Below, in pieces: positions 34,535 through 43,856 of a DNA stretch of 64,000 nucleotides. The first letter of the stretch is position 1. Every line of letters starts with the position of its first letter. Below the pieces are notes generated by a model. That model made no database searches. It worked only from the letters and a program-made list of their open reading frames with translations, and was not told the origin of the DNA. Source of the DNA: Roseiflexus sp034432635 (GTDB lineage Bacteria > Chloroflexota > Chloroflexia > Chloroflexales > Roseiflexaceae); contig DAOUBK010000083.1 of assembly GCA_034432635.1 (NCBI GenBank), positions 1-64,000 of the forward strand, read 5' to 3'. The translations under genes and the position numbers were made by a program.

Positions 34535-34659
34535 TGCCCTCCTTCAGGGACGGACAGAACATCCGAGCGTGTGTGGGAGATAGGGTTTGAGGATGCGCTG
34601 AACGCCCTCACCTTCGTCCCCTCTCCTGCGCGCGCGGGAGAGGGGACGGAGGTGAGGGC
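34535..34659 (-). repeat. Dispersed hairpin repeat, family A, copy 2
   Basis: The hairpin at 34604-34659 has 23-bp arms with one mismatch. Upstream blocks (acgctcggatgttc, cctatctcc on the minus strand) match, inverted, the copy at 17361-17470. It lies 30 bp after the anti-sigma gene. Confidence 0.75.
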
Positions 34660-34664
34660 ATCTT

Positions 34665-34806
34665 GATGCGGTAGAAATTGCGTTAGCTCATATTTTCTGT
34701 CTGCCCCTGAATGCACGCGGGAGAGGGGAGACAGAGACCTGCGCCGGGGCGTCCCGATGCGGCAGAAGTTGCATTGACCCATATGTTCTTTTCATCCCTG
34801 GACATG
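34665..34806 (+). repeat. Dispersed repeat, family C, two direct copies
   Basis: Copy 2 (34665-34713) and copy 3 (34756-34806) share gatgcgg, agaa-ttgc, tt-cttt/ctg and cccctg blocks in the same order; copy 1 lies inverted at 15979-16026. Between them is a half hairpin of family A (cgcgggagagggg at 34716-34728). Together with family A, these repeats fill the whole 34505-34826 gap; no gene is present. Confidence 0.6.
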
Positions 34807-34826
34807 CCCCCTATGTCACCGGCAGC

Positions 34827-36116
34827 TTACCGCCCGATGCGGAACGCTCCCATACCGGCGTAGTGCGCCGCGCCTCCCAGTTCTTCTTCGATGCGCAGCA
34901 ACTGGTTATACTTTGCCACGCGGTCGGTACGCGCCGGCGCACCGGTCTTGATCTGTCCGGCGTTCGTCGCCACCACCAGGTCGGCAATCGTGACATCCTC
35001 ACTCTCGCCTGAGCGATGCGAAACGACTGCCGTCCAACCGGCGCGATTCGCCATACTGATCGCATCCAGCGTCTCGGTCAATGTGCCGATCTGGTTCAGT
35101 TTGATCAGGATCGAGTTTGCCGCCTGTTCGGAAATGGCGCGTGCGAGACGCTTCACATTGGTGACCAGAAAATCATCACCCACCAGTTGAATTCGATCGC
35201 CGAGACGGGCGCGCAGCAGTTTCCATCCCTCCCAGTCTTCCTCCGCCAATCCGTCTTCGAGAGAAATCAACGGATAACGCGCCGCAATGTCTGCCCAGTA
35301 CTCGACCATCTCGGCGCTGGTGAGGGATCGCCCCTCGCGCTCCAGGTGATACCTGCCATCCCTGTAGAGTTCGGTGCACGCCGGATCCATCGCCAGCATC
35401 ACTTGTTCGCCCGGTTTGTACCCGGCGCGTTCGATGGCTTCCATAATGATCTGAAGAGCTGCCTCGTTGGTTGGCAGGCTTGGTGCAAAACCGCCCTCGT
35501 CACCCACGTTGGTGCTGCCGCCGCGGTCGTGGATCACCTTCTTGAGACTCTGGTAGATTTCGCTGCCCCAGCGCAACGCTTCGCGGAACGATGGCGCACC
35601 AACCGGCATGATCATGAACTCCTGAAAGTCGGTGCTGTTCTGCGCGTGTTTGCCGCCGTTGAGAATGTTCATCATGGGAACAGGGAGCACGTGGGCATGG
35701 ACGCCACCCAGATAGCGGTAGAGTGACAGATCGTGCGCTGCTGCCGCTGCTTTTGCGCACGCCAGCGAAACCCCCAGAATAGCGTTTGCACCCAGGCGTC
35801 CCTTGTTCTCGGTATCGTCGAGTTCGATCAATTTACGGTCGATACTCACCTGATCGGCAGCATCTTCCCCTTCGAGCGCTTCGGCAATGGTGGTATTTAC
35901 GTGCTCAACGGCTTTCAGCACCCCTTTGCCACCGTAGCGGCTCTTGTCACCATCGCGCAGTTCCAGCGCCTCGAACGCACCGGTCGATGCGCCCGAAGGT
36001 ACGATGGCGCGACCCATATCGCCGCTCTCCACATACACATCTACCTCGATTGTCGGATTTCCACGCGAGTCGAGCACTTCGCGCGCAGTGATCGCTTCGA
36101 TAATCGTGTCAGCCAT
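34827..36116 (-). CDS. eno: Enolase
   Basis: 429 residues from ATG 36116, chosen because AGGAGAAGGT sits directly before it. The frame stays open 50 codons further upstream, but only through a minisatellite. Enolase interconverts 2-phosphoglycerate and phosphoenolpyruvate. Landmarks are AREVLDSRGNPTIEV, the loop PSGASTGAFEALELRDGD, acid/base and metal residues in NVGDEGGFAPS, LAMDPACTELY, ISLEDGLAEEDWEGW and GDDFLVTN, and the Lys/His/Ser block VVSHRSGESEDVTIADLVVA. Length and motifs are complete. Confidence 0.96.
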   Translation of the reverse strand: MADTIIEAITAREVLDSRGNPTIEVDVYVESGDMGRAIVPSGASTGAFEALELRDGDKSRYGGKGVLKAVEHVNTTIAEALEGEDAADQVSIDRKLIELDDTENKGRLGANAILGVSLACAKAAAAAHDLSLYRYLGGVHAHVLPVPMMNILNGGKHAQNSTDFQEFMIMPVGAPSFREALRWGSEIYQSLKKVIHDRGGSTNVGDEGGFAPSLPTNEAALQIIMEAIERAGYKPGEQVMLAMDPACTELYRDGRYHLEREGRSLTSAEMVEYWADIAARYPLISLEDGLAEEDWEGWKLLRARLGDRIQLVGDDFLVTNVKRLARAISEQAANSILIKLNQIGTLTETLDAISMANRAGWTAVVSHRSGESEDVTIADLVVATNAGQIKTGAPARTDRVAKYNQLLRIEEELGGAAHYAGMGAFRIGR

Positions 36117-36159
36117 ACCTTCTCCTGTTCCTTTCAAGCTCTGCGTTTCTTGACAGGTT

Positions 36160-36340
36160 CGGCGTTCGACATCCAGGTTCAACGTCCAACGTCCAAACGT
36201 CCAGTGTTCAGCGTCCAGGTTCAACGTCCAACGTCCAAACGTCCAGTGTTCAACGTCCGGGTTCAACGTTCAACGTTCAACGTCCAAACGTCCAGATTCT
36301 AACGTTCAATGTCCAACGTCCAACGTTCAACGCCCCTACA
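36160..36340. repeat. Minisatellite of AACGTCC-type units
   Basis: Short units ttcaacgtcc, aacgtccaaacgtcc and agtgttca repeat for about 180 bp. Two longer units of about 42 bp starting ggttcaacgtcc (near 36176 and 36218) are almost identical, and a third is diverged. It lies between the enolase start and the DRTGG gene stop. Slippage is the likely origin. Confidence 0.8.
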
Positions 36341-36341
36341 G

Positions 36342-37415
36342 TCATACCCGTACCAAACCTAACTGATCATACAGGCGGTCGAAGTCGAACGATTCGTCGA
36401 GCATCTGGGTAAAGCGCGCGATCTTGGCTGCCTGTTTGAAGCGAATGTGCCCAAAGACGCGCTCACTGCGCTCGACGGTTGTCAGTGTGTCGTCGGCGAC
36501 GATAATGACCGGCACCTTCTGCTCTTCCGCCTTGTCCAGCACAGTCGCAGGCGGACGGATATTGCCCGTCAGCACCAGTACCGAGGTGGAGGTCTCCAGC
36601 GCCGCAAGTTGCAGGTCGGCGCGGTCGCCGCCGGTAATGACGGCTTTGTTGGCGCGACGCCGGAAGTGCGAGAGAGCTGCGGCGCTGCCCATTGCGCCGA
36701 TCACCAGGTGTTCCACCTGTCGCTCGCACCACTCCGGTCGCCCGATCATCTGACCACCCAGGAACTCGAACAGGTCGGCAACAGTCACGCTGGCGAGTTG
36801 CGGATCGTGTTGCAGAACGGCAAAGACCGGTACGCCGCGCTGCTCGAGAAACGGCGCCACTCGATTCTTCACGAAGTCGATCTTCGGCGCTTCGACTTCG
36901 TTGATCAACACACCCAGCAACTGGTCGCCCAGGTAACGTTGCACTGCCAGAATAGCGTCGAGTGAGAGCAATGAACGGTAGAGCGTCACGAGCAGAACCG
37001 GCGCCTCCAGCATGTCGGAGACTTGATCGGCGGAGAGATCGACGACCGATCCTTCTGCCCAGGTATTGGCGCCCTCCACCACCACCAGGTCGCGATTGCG
37101 CGAGATAGCCAGGTATGCCTCGCGTAACCGCCGCACAAAGTCGGTGGTTGTCTGCCCACGCATAATCTGTTCGACCACCCCCTGCGTTACAAGCACCGGT
37201 GCTACCCGTTCCAGCGGATCGGGCAATGCGAAGTGATCGCGAATGAACGCTGCATCATCATCGTGCACCCCGGTTTCGGTGCGGATCACCGAGACGCTGA
37301 CCGGTTTCATGTAGCCGATCCTGAACCCATCGCGCTGTGCGCGCGTGAGCAACCCCACGCACGTGGCGCTCTTGCCGACGAACGTTTCTGTCGATGCAAC
37401 GTAGAGGGTAGCCAT
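36342..37415 (-). CDS. P-loop protein with DRTGG domain (Pta N-terminal/BioD-like)
   Basis: 357 residues. The first 220 form a BioD/CobQ-like P-loop domain with Walker-type STETFVGKSATCVGLL, IGYMKPVSV, and LVVVEGANTWAEGSVVDLSA; the second part (about 225-335) fits a DRTGG domain (NKAVITGGDRADLQLAALET). This pairing is the N-terminal regulatory part of large phosphotransacetylases, here free of a catalytic Pta domain. It starts 36 bp after the ADP-forming acyl-CoA synthetase gene, so it may sense CoA esters or nucleotides for that enzyme. No activity is proven for such stand-alone proteins that I know of. Confidence 0.82.
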   Translation of the reverse strand: MATLYVASTETFVGKSATCVGLLTRAQRDGFRIGYMKPVSVSVIRTETGVHDDDAAFIRDHFALPDPLERVAPVLVTQGVVEQIMRGQTTTDFVRRLREAYLAISRNRDLVVVEGANTWAEGSVVDLSADQVSDMLEAPVLLVTLYRSLLSLDAILAVQRYLGDQLLGVLINEVEAPKIDFVKNRVAPFLEQRGVPVFAVLQHDPQLASVTVADLFEFLGGQMIGRPEWCERQVEHLVIGAMGSAAALSHFRRRANKAVITGGDRADLQLAALETSTSVLVLTGNIRPPATVLDKAEEQKVPVIIVADDTLTTVERSERVFGHIRFKQAAKIARFTQMLDESFDFDRLYDQLGLVRV

Positions 37416-37451
37416 CGCCTGTCTCCTTGCCGAACGAGCGCGCGTGCCTTC

Positions 37452-39548
37452 TCAGCCGCGCAGAATGATCCGTGCGTCGAGCACGATCGCACCTTCACCC
37501 TGGTTGTACACCACCAGCGGATTGATATCCATCTCGACGATCTCAGGAAAATCGGTCACCAGTTGCGCGACGCGCAGGATGATCTCCTCCGCGGCAGCGA
37601 TATCGGCGGGCGGTTCACCGCGAACACCGCGCAGGATCGGAAAAGCGCGAATGGAACGCACCTGCTCTGCCGCTTCCTGACGCGAAACAGGTGCAAGCCG
37701 GAAGGCAACGTCTCCGAGCGCTTCGACATAGATGCCGCCCAACCCAAAGGCGATCAATGGACCGAACTGCGGATCGCGACTGACGCCGACCAGCACTTCT
37801 CGTCCCTTGCGCACCTGTTCCTGCACCAGCACTCCCCAGATACGCGCTTCACGACTGTACTTGCGGGCGCGATATTCGATCAGTTCAAAGGCATCCCGCG
37901 CTTCGGCAGGATCCCTGATACCGAGTTTCACGCCGCCGATGTCACTCTTGTGCAGAATATCGGGCGATGAAATCTTCATGACAACCGGGAAGCCGAGGTG
38001 CGCAGCAATCTCTGCTGCTTCCTCCGGCGACTGCGCCAGCAATGATCGGGGTAGCCGCATCCCGTAGGCTTCGATCACCTCGCGTGCTTCGAGTTCGCCG
38101 AGTTCGACTCGCCCTTCACTGCGCACTCGCGCGAAAAGCGCCTGCACCCGCTCCCTATCGACATCGAAGTGCACATACTCATCTGGCGAACGCTCGACCC
38201 AGCGCCGCTGCGCCGCCATTGCACCCGGTGCAGCGATGGCGCGTTCGGGAAAGGGGTAATTCGGTATCCGATGATCATTCAGTATGCGCAGCGCTTCACC
38301 GATGCTTGCCGCGCCCATGAAACCTGTCACGACCGGTTTGGCACTTCCGGCAGACAGTTCCACAATCACACGCGCGGTTTCTTCCGGCTCGCTGCCAGCC
38401 TGTGGCGTAAACAGGACGAGGACGCCATCAACGTTTGGATCATCGAGTGCTGCGCCTAGCGCAATGCGGTACCGGTCGGCGCGTGCATCACCGATAATAT
38501 CGATCGGGTTGTAGACGCTGGCAGCCGATGGCAGTGCTGCCCGCAACGCCGCAATGGTGGCGGGGGCAAGTTCTGCCAGCCGCAACCCGCTGCGGACGGC
38601 AGCGTCGGTGGCGATGATCCCCGGTCCGCCGGCATTGGTAACGATCGCCAGACGATCACCGGGAATAAGCGGTTGATACGCAAACGCCAGCGCGAAATCG
38701 AACAGTTCCTGCATCGAGTGCGCACGCAGCACGCCGCACTGATCGAAAGCGGCTTCATAGGCATGCTCAGCACCTGCCAGCGCGCCGGTGTGCGACGAAG
38801 CAGCGCGTGCGCCGGCCTGCGTTGCACCACTCTTGATTGCAATCACCGGAATATGCTTCGTGACCTGACGCGCAACAGCAACAAACTCGTCACCATTACC
38901 GATACCTTCGAGATATGCCAGAATGACCCGATTGTGCTCCTTGTCGCATCCCCACGCCTGAAGTAGGGTAACTTCGTCCACATCCGCCTTGTTGCCCAGG
39001 CTGACGAAGCGTGAGAAGCCGATTCCCTGTACCCTGCTCCAGTCGAGGATCGCCGTGCAGAGCGCCCCTGACTGCGACATGAACGCGATCTGACCGGCAT
39101 GCGGGTAGAGCGCTGCAAACGAGGCATTGAGGCGCGTGGTGGTATCGATGACTCCCAGGCAGTTGGGACCAATCATGCGCATGCCGTACCGGTGCGTGAT
39201 CTCCAGCAGACGTTCCTCCAGGACACGCCCCTGCGGTCCGATCTCTTTGAAACCGGCGCTGATCACGACCAGTCCGCGAACACCATGCCTGCCGCATGCT
39301 TCTGCCACCTCCAGCGTCACAGCGGCCGGCACGACAATCACAGCCAGGTCGACCGGTTCTGGAATCTGTTCGACCGATGGGTAGGCTGGGAGGTTCAGAA
39401 TCTGCGCTGCCCGCGGATGGACGGGGAAGACACGACCGGAATACCCTGCATCGAGGATATTCTTGAGGATGCGATATCCCAGTTTCACCGGGTTGGGTGA
39501 TGCACCGACAACAGCAACAGACCGCGGTGCGAAGATCGCCTCCAGCAT
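37452..39548 (-). CDS. Acetate/acyl-CoA ligase (ADP-forming), fused alpha-beta
   Basis: 698 residues. Domain order is CoA-binding Rossmann (MLEAIFAPRSVAVVGASPNP), the ligase domain with the phospho-His loop ASSHTGALAGAEHAYEAAFD, then a C-terminal ATP-grasp (EARDAFELIEYRARKYSREA, then GRKVLVGVS-like REVLVGVSRDPQFGPLIAFG). The fused form is the type found in many bacteria and some archaea. It converts acyl-CoA, ADP and Pi to acid, ATP and CoA, or the reverse for acetate uptake. It is the first gene of a two-gene unit with the DRTGG protein. Confidence 0.9.
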   Translation of the reverse strand: MLEAIFAPRSVAVVGASPNPVKLGYRILKNILDAGYSGRVFPVHPRAAQILNLPAYPSVEQIPEPVDLAVIVVPAAVTLEVAEACGRHGVRGLVVISAGFKEIGPQGRVLEERLLEITHRYGMRMIGPNCLGVIDTTTRLNASFAALYPHAGQIAFMSQSGALCTAILDWSRVQGIGFSRFVSLGNKADVDEVTLLQAWGCDKEHNRVILAYLEGIGNGDEFVAVARQVTKHIPVIAIKSGATQAGARAASSHTGALAGAEHAYEAAFDQCGVLRAHSMQELFDFALAFAYQPLIPGDRLAIVTNAGGPGIIATDAAVRSGLRLAELAPATIAALRAALPSAASVYNPIDIIGDARADRYRIALGAALDDPNVDGVLVLFTPQAGSEPEETARVIVELSAGSAKPVVTGFMGAASIGEALRILNDHRIPNYPFPERAIAAPGAMAAQRRWVERSPDEYVHFDVDRERVQALFARVRSEGRVELGELEAREVIEAYGMRLPRSLLAQSPEEAAEIAAHLGFPVVMKISSPDILHKSDIGGVKLGIRDPAEARDAFELIEYRARKYSREARIWGVLVQEQVRKGREVLVGVSRDPQFGPLIAFGLGGIYVEALGDVAFRLAPVSRQEAAEQVRSIRAFPILRGVRGEPPADIAAAEEIILRVAQLVTDFPEIVEMDINPLVVYNQGEGAIVLDARIILRG

Positions 39549-39942
39549 AGGCAGCCTTCCTGCTCAGCGACGCCACCGGCGACGCTAGGTTCAGAAGCGG
39601 AGCGGGCGTTGCAGGTGGTGCATCTTCGTCTCACTGCCCACACCACTGTGCGTCAACTCACCCGCTACCTGCGCCCCTATGTCAGAAACACGCTGTTCCC
39701 GACGTATGCCTGCGGGTGATCACCTTCGGAAGCGAAAGCCGCTGAAGCGTTCACGGCTTTCGCCTGCCAGCGATGGCAATGTGCATGCTACACTGCCGAT
39801 AGCGAATGGCGCATGCGCACGTAAACGTTCAGCCGGATTGCAGTACGTAATGTCATCACCGGTCTCGTGAACAGTGCTCAAGGACGGCATAGCATCGGTT
39901 ACGCGACCAGAGAGGTCGGGGTGATGGCGCATATGGGCGTTG
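39549..39942. other. Intergenic stretch with a hairpin, about 390 bp
   Basis: No gene is supported. A perfect 10-bp-arm hairpin (GCGAAAGCCG at 39732-39741, CGGCTTTCGC at 39754-39763) lies in the gap, 180 bp beyond the leuS stop. Without a T run its role is open; leuS termination or an RNA stem are possible. Confidence 0.4.
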
Positions 39943-42657
39943 TCACACCACGACATTCACCAGTTTCCCGGGCACAACAACGACCTTGCGCACTGTTTTA
40001 TCGCCGACGAAACTGAGCACGCGCGGGTTCGTCAACGCCCATTCGCGCAACTGTTCCTCATCGGCGCTGGCAGGCGCCATAATCTTGCCGCGCAGTTTTC
40101 CGTTGACCTGGAGCACTATTTCGACTTCGTCGAGCACGAGTGCAGATTCGTCCCATTCGGGCCATCCGGCATCGTACACGCTGCCGGTTCCGCCACACCA
40201 GGCATGCAACTCTTCGGCGAGGTGCGGTGCAAATGGCGACAGCAGGCGTGCAAAGGTTGCCGCAGTCTGCGCAAACACTGGCGTCACCCGACCGACCTCG
40301 GAGCGGTAGCGGCTCGCTTCGTTCAGCAGTTCCATCAGCGCTGCAAGTGCCGTATTGAAGCGAAACTGCTCGGTATCCAGCGTCACCTTCCGGATCGTCT
40401 CGTGTAGTTTACGGTAGAGCGCGCGGTCATCACCTTCGGGTGCAGCACCGTTGCCGGATCGCACCATTGCGGCAATCTCGTCACGGTCGGGACCGAACAG
40501 CGCCACAATTCGGTTCAGGAAGCGTTGGGCGCCGGCAACGCCTTCATCAGTCCATTCCATGCTGTTTTCCGGCGGAGCGGCGAACAGGACGACGATGCGC
40601 GCCACATCGGAGCCGTACTGTCGCACAAACGGACCGACGGGAATGCCGTTGCCAGCGCTCTTCGACATCGTGACCGGACCAGAGACAGCGGTCAGGCTGC
40701 CGTCGCTCTCTTCTTCGAGCGTATAGCCGCGTTCCTTCAACAGGACGCGCGCCTGATCGACGGTTTGCGCCCCGGCAGGCAACTCCAGTTTGCGCCGCAA
40801 CTCCTCTGGGAAGCGCACCGTGCCGGGTGCAACGATTTCAAGCGGCGTGCGAACGCGGCGCTGCACCATTCCCTGCGTGAAGAGCGCCCTGAACGGCTCA
40901 TCTTCGGGCACCAATCCTTCATCGTACAGCACCTTGGTGATGAACCGGGCATAGAGCAGGTGCAGGATCGCGTGTTCAACGCCGCCGATATACTGATCGA
41001 CCGGCATCCACTGGCGCGCCGCTTCGCGCGAAAAGATCTCACCATGATTCTGCGCATCGCAGAAGCGCAGGAAATACCATGACGAGTCGACGAAGGTATC
41101 CATTGTATCGGTATCGCGCCGCGCCGGTTGACCGGTTTCCGGATCGATGGTGTTGACCCAGTGTTCGGCGGCGGCCAGCGGGCTTTTCCCTTTGGGCAGA
41201 TAATCCTGCACTTCGGGCAGTACGACTGGCAACTGATCCTCCGGCACCGGCTTGATCGTTCCGTCCGGCAGATGCAGCATTGGAATAGGGGTGCCCCAGT
41301 AGCGCTGGCGGCTGATCAACCAGTCACGTAGGCGATAGGTGACGGTTCCCTTGCCCTTGCCCTGCGCCTCCAGCCAGGCAATCGCCGCTTTGACGCTCTG
41401 TCCCTCGCCCTTGCCGACCGGGATGCCGTTGATGGGACCGGAATTGACCATGACACCATCACCGGGCCAGGCTTCGGTCATGGTATCGCCGTCTAGCATT
41501 TCGCCCGGCGGTTGCACCACGACGCGCACCGGCAAACCAAACTGACGGGCAAACTCGAAGTCGCGCTGATCGTGCGCCGGAACCGCCATGATGGCGCCGG
41601 TGCCGTACCCCATCAGCACATAGTCGGCGATCCAGATCGGGATCCGCTCGTCGTTGACCGGGTTGATGGCATACGAACCCAGGAAGACGCCACTCTTTTC
41701 ACGGGTGGCGCTGGTACGTTCGATTTCGCTCTCCATGCGCGCTCTGGCAATGTATGCCTCGACCTCTGCACGGCGTTCGGGCGCTGTTAGCCTCGGTACC
41801 AGCGGATGCTCCGGCGCCAGTACCATGAACGTCGCCCCCCAGAGGGTATCGGGGCGCGTGGTAAAGACGACCAGCGGCTCGGCATCGGGTGGGGGCAGGG
41901 CTTGCAGGTCGGCGCCAGGAGGCAACGCCAAGAAGGTCACCTCGGCGCCTTCACTCCTGCCGATCCAGTTGCGCTGCATCGTCTTCACATTTTCGGGCCA
42001 GTGCTCCAGTTTATCCAGGTCGTTCAACAGGCGCTCGGCATACGCCGTAATGCGGAAGAACCACTGCTCCAGTTCGCGCTTCTCGACTTTCGCACCACTC
42101 CGCCAGCTGCGTCCCTCGGCATCGACCTGCTCATTCGCCAGCACCGTCTGATCTACCGGATCCCAGTTGACGGTCGCCTTCGCGCGGTATGCCAGCCCTT
42201 TGCGGTAGAGCAACAGGAACAACCACTGGTTCCAGCGGTAATAGTCGGGATTACAGGTCGTTACCTCGCGCGACCAGTCGTACATGATGCCGGCGATTTC
42301 GAGCGATTTCTTCGACTCGGCGATATTGCTGTAGGTCCATTCGCGCGGGTGGCGGCCATACTTGATCGCCGCATTTTCCGCCGGCAACCCGAAGGCATCC
42401 CACCCGAAGGGATGCAGCACATCGTAGCCGCGAATGACATAGTAGCGGGTCAGCACGTCGCCGATCACATAGTTTTTCAGGTGGCCGATGTGCAGATCAC
42501 CACTCGGATAGGGGAACATTTCCAGAATGTAGCGGCGTGGCGCCCCTGCGCGTCGCCCGGCTTTGAAAATGCCTTCGCGCGCCCAGAACTCACGCCACTT
42601 TGGTTCAATCGACGGATCGAAACGATCCACTCGCCGCTTCGCGCCTGTTTCGCTCAC
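39943..42657 (-). CDS. leuS: Leucyl-tRNA synthetase
   Basis: 904 residues, somewhat longer than the common 800-870. Class I signatures are present: HIGH-type PYPSGDLHIGHLKNYVIGDV near residue 50 and KMSKS-type VTMSKSAGNGIPVGPFVRQY near 680. The CP1 editing insert (about 225-420) has the Thr-rich and Asp motifs (TTRPDTLWGATFMVLAPEHP; GTGAIMAVPAHDQRDFEFAR). The anticodon-binding helical domain and C-terminal module (ADEEQLREWALTNPRVLSFV) are intact. It charges tRNA-Leu. The methyltransferase gene ends 39 bp upstream, so they are likely co-transcribed. Confidence 0.97.
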   Translation of the reverse strand: MSETGAKRRVDRFDPSIEPKWREFWAREGIFKAGRRAGAPRRYILEMFPYPSGDLHIGHLKNYVIGDVLTRYYVIRGYDVLHPFGWDAFGLPAENAAIKYGRHPREWTYSNIAESKKSLEIAGIMYDWSREVTTCNPDYYRWNQWLFLLLYRKGLAYRAKATVNWDPVDQTVLANEQVDAEGRSWRSGAKVEKRELEQWFFRITAYAERLLNDLDKLEHWPENVKTMQRNWIGRSEGAEVTFLALPPGADLQALPPPDAEPLVVFTTRPDTLWGATFMVLAPEHPLVPRLTAPERRAEVEAYIARARMESEIERTSATREKSGVFLGSYAINPVNDERIPIWIADYVLMGYGTGAIMAVPAHDQRDFEFARQFGLPVRVVVQPPGEMLDGDTMTEAWPGDGVMVNSGPINGIPVGKGEGQSVKAAIAWLEAQGKGKGTVTYRLRDWLISRQRYWGTPIPMLHLPDGTIKPVPEDQLPVVLPEVQDYLPKGKSPLAAAEHWVNTIDPETGQPARRDTDTMDTFVDSSWYFLRFCDAQNHGEIFSREAARQWMPVDQYIGGVEHAILHLLYARFITKVLYDEGLVPEDEPFRALFTQGMVQRRVRTPLEIVAPGTVRFPEELRRKLELPAGAQTVDQARVLLKERGYTLEEESDGSLTAVSGPVTMSKSAGNGIPVGPFVRQYGSDVARIVVLFAAPPENSMEWTDEGVAGAQRFLNRIVALFGPDRDEIAAMVRSGNGAAPEGDDRALYRKLHETIRKVTLDTEQFRFNTALAALMELLNEASRYRSEVGRVTPVFAQTAATFARLLSPFAPHLAEELHAWCGGTGSVYDAGWPEWDESALVLDEVEIVLQVNGKLRGKIMAPASADEEQLREWALTNPRVLSFVGDKTVRKVVVVPGKLVNVVV

Positions 42658-42696
42658 GTGTCCCTCCGCTAAATGATGTGCACGGTTGTGAGAATT

Positions 42697-43482
42697 CTAC
42701 TTTTCTCCGCTGAGCCGGGCAACCGTGATCACCCGTTCCGGCAGGTCGTCGTCTGCGAGGATGCGCCCGTTCACGGCGAGGCGCGCAACAAGTTCGAGAC
42801 CAGCAGCAGCGAGCGCCTGGCGGATCTCAACGTCGCTCCAGGCGCGTTCGACGTGCGTTTCCTCGCCACGCTGCCAGAGTGCATTGTCGCCGCGTACGAA
42901 CCAGACAATTCTGCCGACGCCGAGGCGTTTTGCCGGATAGTATGCCAGTCGATTGTATACCAGGCAGTCGTCATCATCGAAGACAACCAGGTCGCATTCG
43001 TTCCAGCGGGCGAACGCCGCCCCAGTGTTCATATCGAATACCGCATATCCGCCTGGCGATAGTGCGCGTCGTATGCCGCCAAACACCCGGTGCAGATCGT
43101 CATCGTCCGTCAGGTAATTGATCGCGTCGCCAAAGCACGTCACCAGTTCAAAGCACCCGACGCACACCGGTTCCACGTTCTCCAGATGGCGCATATCTGC
43201 AGCGACAAACGTCACCGCAAGACCGGCGTCCTGTGCCCGACGGCACGCGATCCGCAGCATTGCCGGTGATCGATCAACGCCTGTCACGCTGATCCCTGCC
43301 GCCGCGAATACCAGGGTTGCGCCACCTGTCCCACACGCCAGGTCAAGCGCACGTTGCGGTGTAACTCCGCGTGCATGCAACCAGGTCAACGTCAACTGCG
43401 CCAGATATGCGCCGAAGCGGTCCTGTCCGGTTCGTTCATAGATCGGTGCGTATGCGTCGTAGGTCGGGTCTGCATCCATCAC
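42697..43482 (-). CDS. SAM-dependent class I methyltransferase
   Basis: 261 residues. Motif I is ALDLACGTGGATLVFAAAG, motif II SVTGVDRSPAMLRIACRRA, motif III FVAADMRHLENVE, and post-I FELVTCFGDAINYLTDDDDL, as in small-molecule methyltransferases of the UbiE/Methyltransf_25 type. The second half (about 155-255) is a beta-rich substrate-binding part. The substrate is unknown. It precedes leuS closely, without an obvious functional link. Confidence 0.85.
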   Translation of the reverse strand: MMDADPTYDAYAPIYERTGQDRFGAYLAQLTLTWLHARGVTPQRALDLACGTGGATLVFAAAGISVTGVDRSPAMLRIACRRAQDAGLAVTFVAADMRHLENVEPVCVGCFELVTCFGDAINYLTDDDDLHRVFGGIRRALSPGGYAVFDMNTGAAFARWNECDLVVFDDDDCLVYNRLAYYPAKRLGVGRIVWFVRGDNALWQRGEETHVERAWSDVEIRQALAAAGLELVARLAVNGRILADDDLPERVITVARLSGEK

Positions 43483-43856
43483 TCAACAGAACGTTCCAGT
43501 CTGCGCACCGCTAGTATCCTCTCGGCTGCGTCCAGGGACAGATCGACAGATGTACTGTCCACTACCATATCTGGCAGAACAGGTACGACGCACTTCTGCT
43601 ACCGGTGCAGGTTGGTACGTTGGTGAGAATGTGGCGCCTGCCGGTTTTTTACCTTCGCTACGTGATAAAGTATACCACACTGTGATTATTGCTCGCAGTC
43701 GAATGTGGCAACAGACCGTGGTACGGAACCGGTCGGGCGTGGCTGCGCCAGGCTCTGCCCGCGTGCAGCAGCATGGATGGTGCAGATCAACGAGCCTGAT
43801 ATGCGAAGATGTAAAGCAGCAAGGAACGGCGTACCAGACTTTCCGGAGACAAAAGT
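43483..43856. other. Intergenic stretch, about 370 bp
   Basis: I see no gene. It contains the promoter-like site at 43669-43677 and otherwise unremarkable sequence between two minus-strand genes. Confidence 0.4.
43669..43677 (-). promoter_or_regulatory. Candidate extended -10 for the methyltransferase-leuS unit
   Basis: Read on the minus strand, TGG TATACT occurs 190 bp before the methyltransferase start. It belongs to the recurring TGGTAnnnT pattern. There is no clear -35 hexamer. Confidence 0.4.

Noticed and set aside
36117..36266. Fifty-codon N-terminal extension of enolase
   Set aside because: It translates the minisatellite (repeated EHWTFGRWTLNLD) and lacks a ribosome binding site, while ATG 36116 has AGGAGAAGGT and matches the family start.
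42658..42696. T-box or leader upstream of leuS
   Set aside because: Only 39 bp separate leuS from the methyltransferase gene, too short for such a leader.
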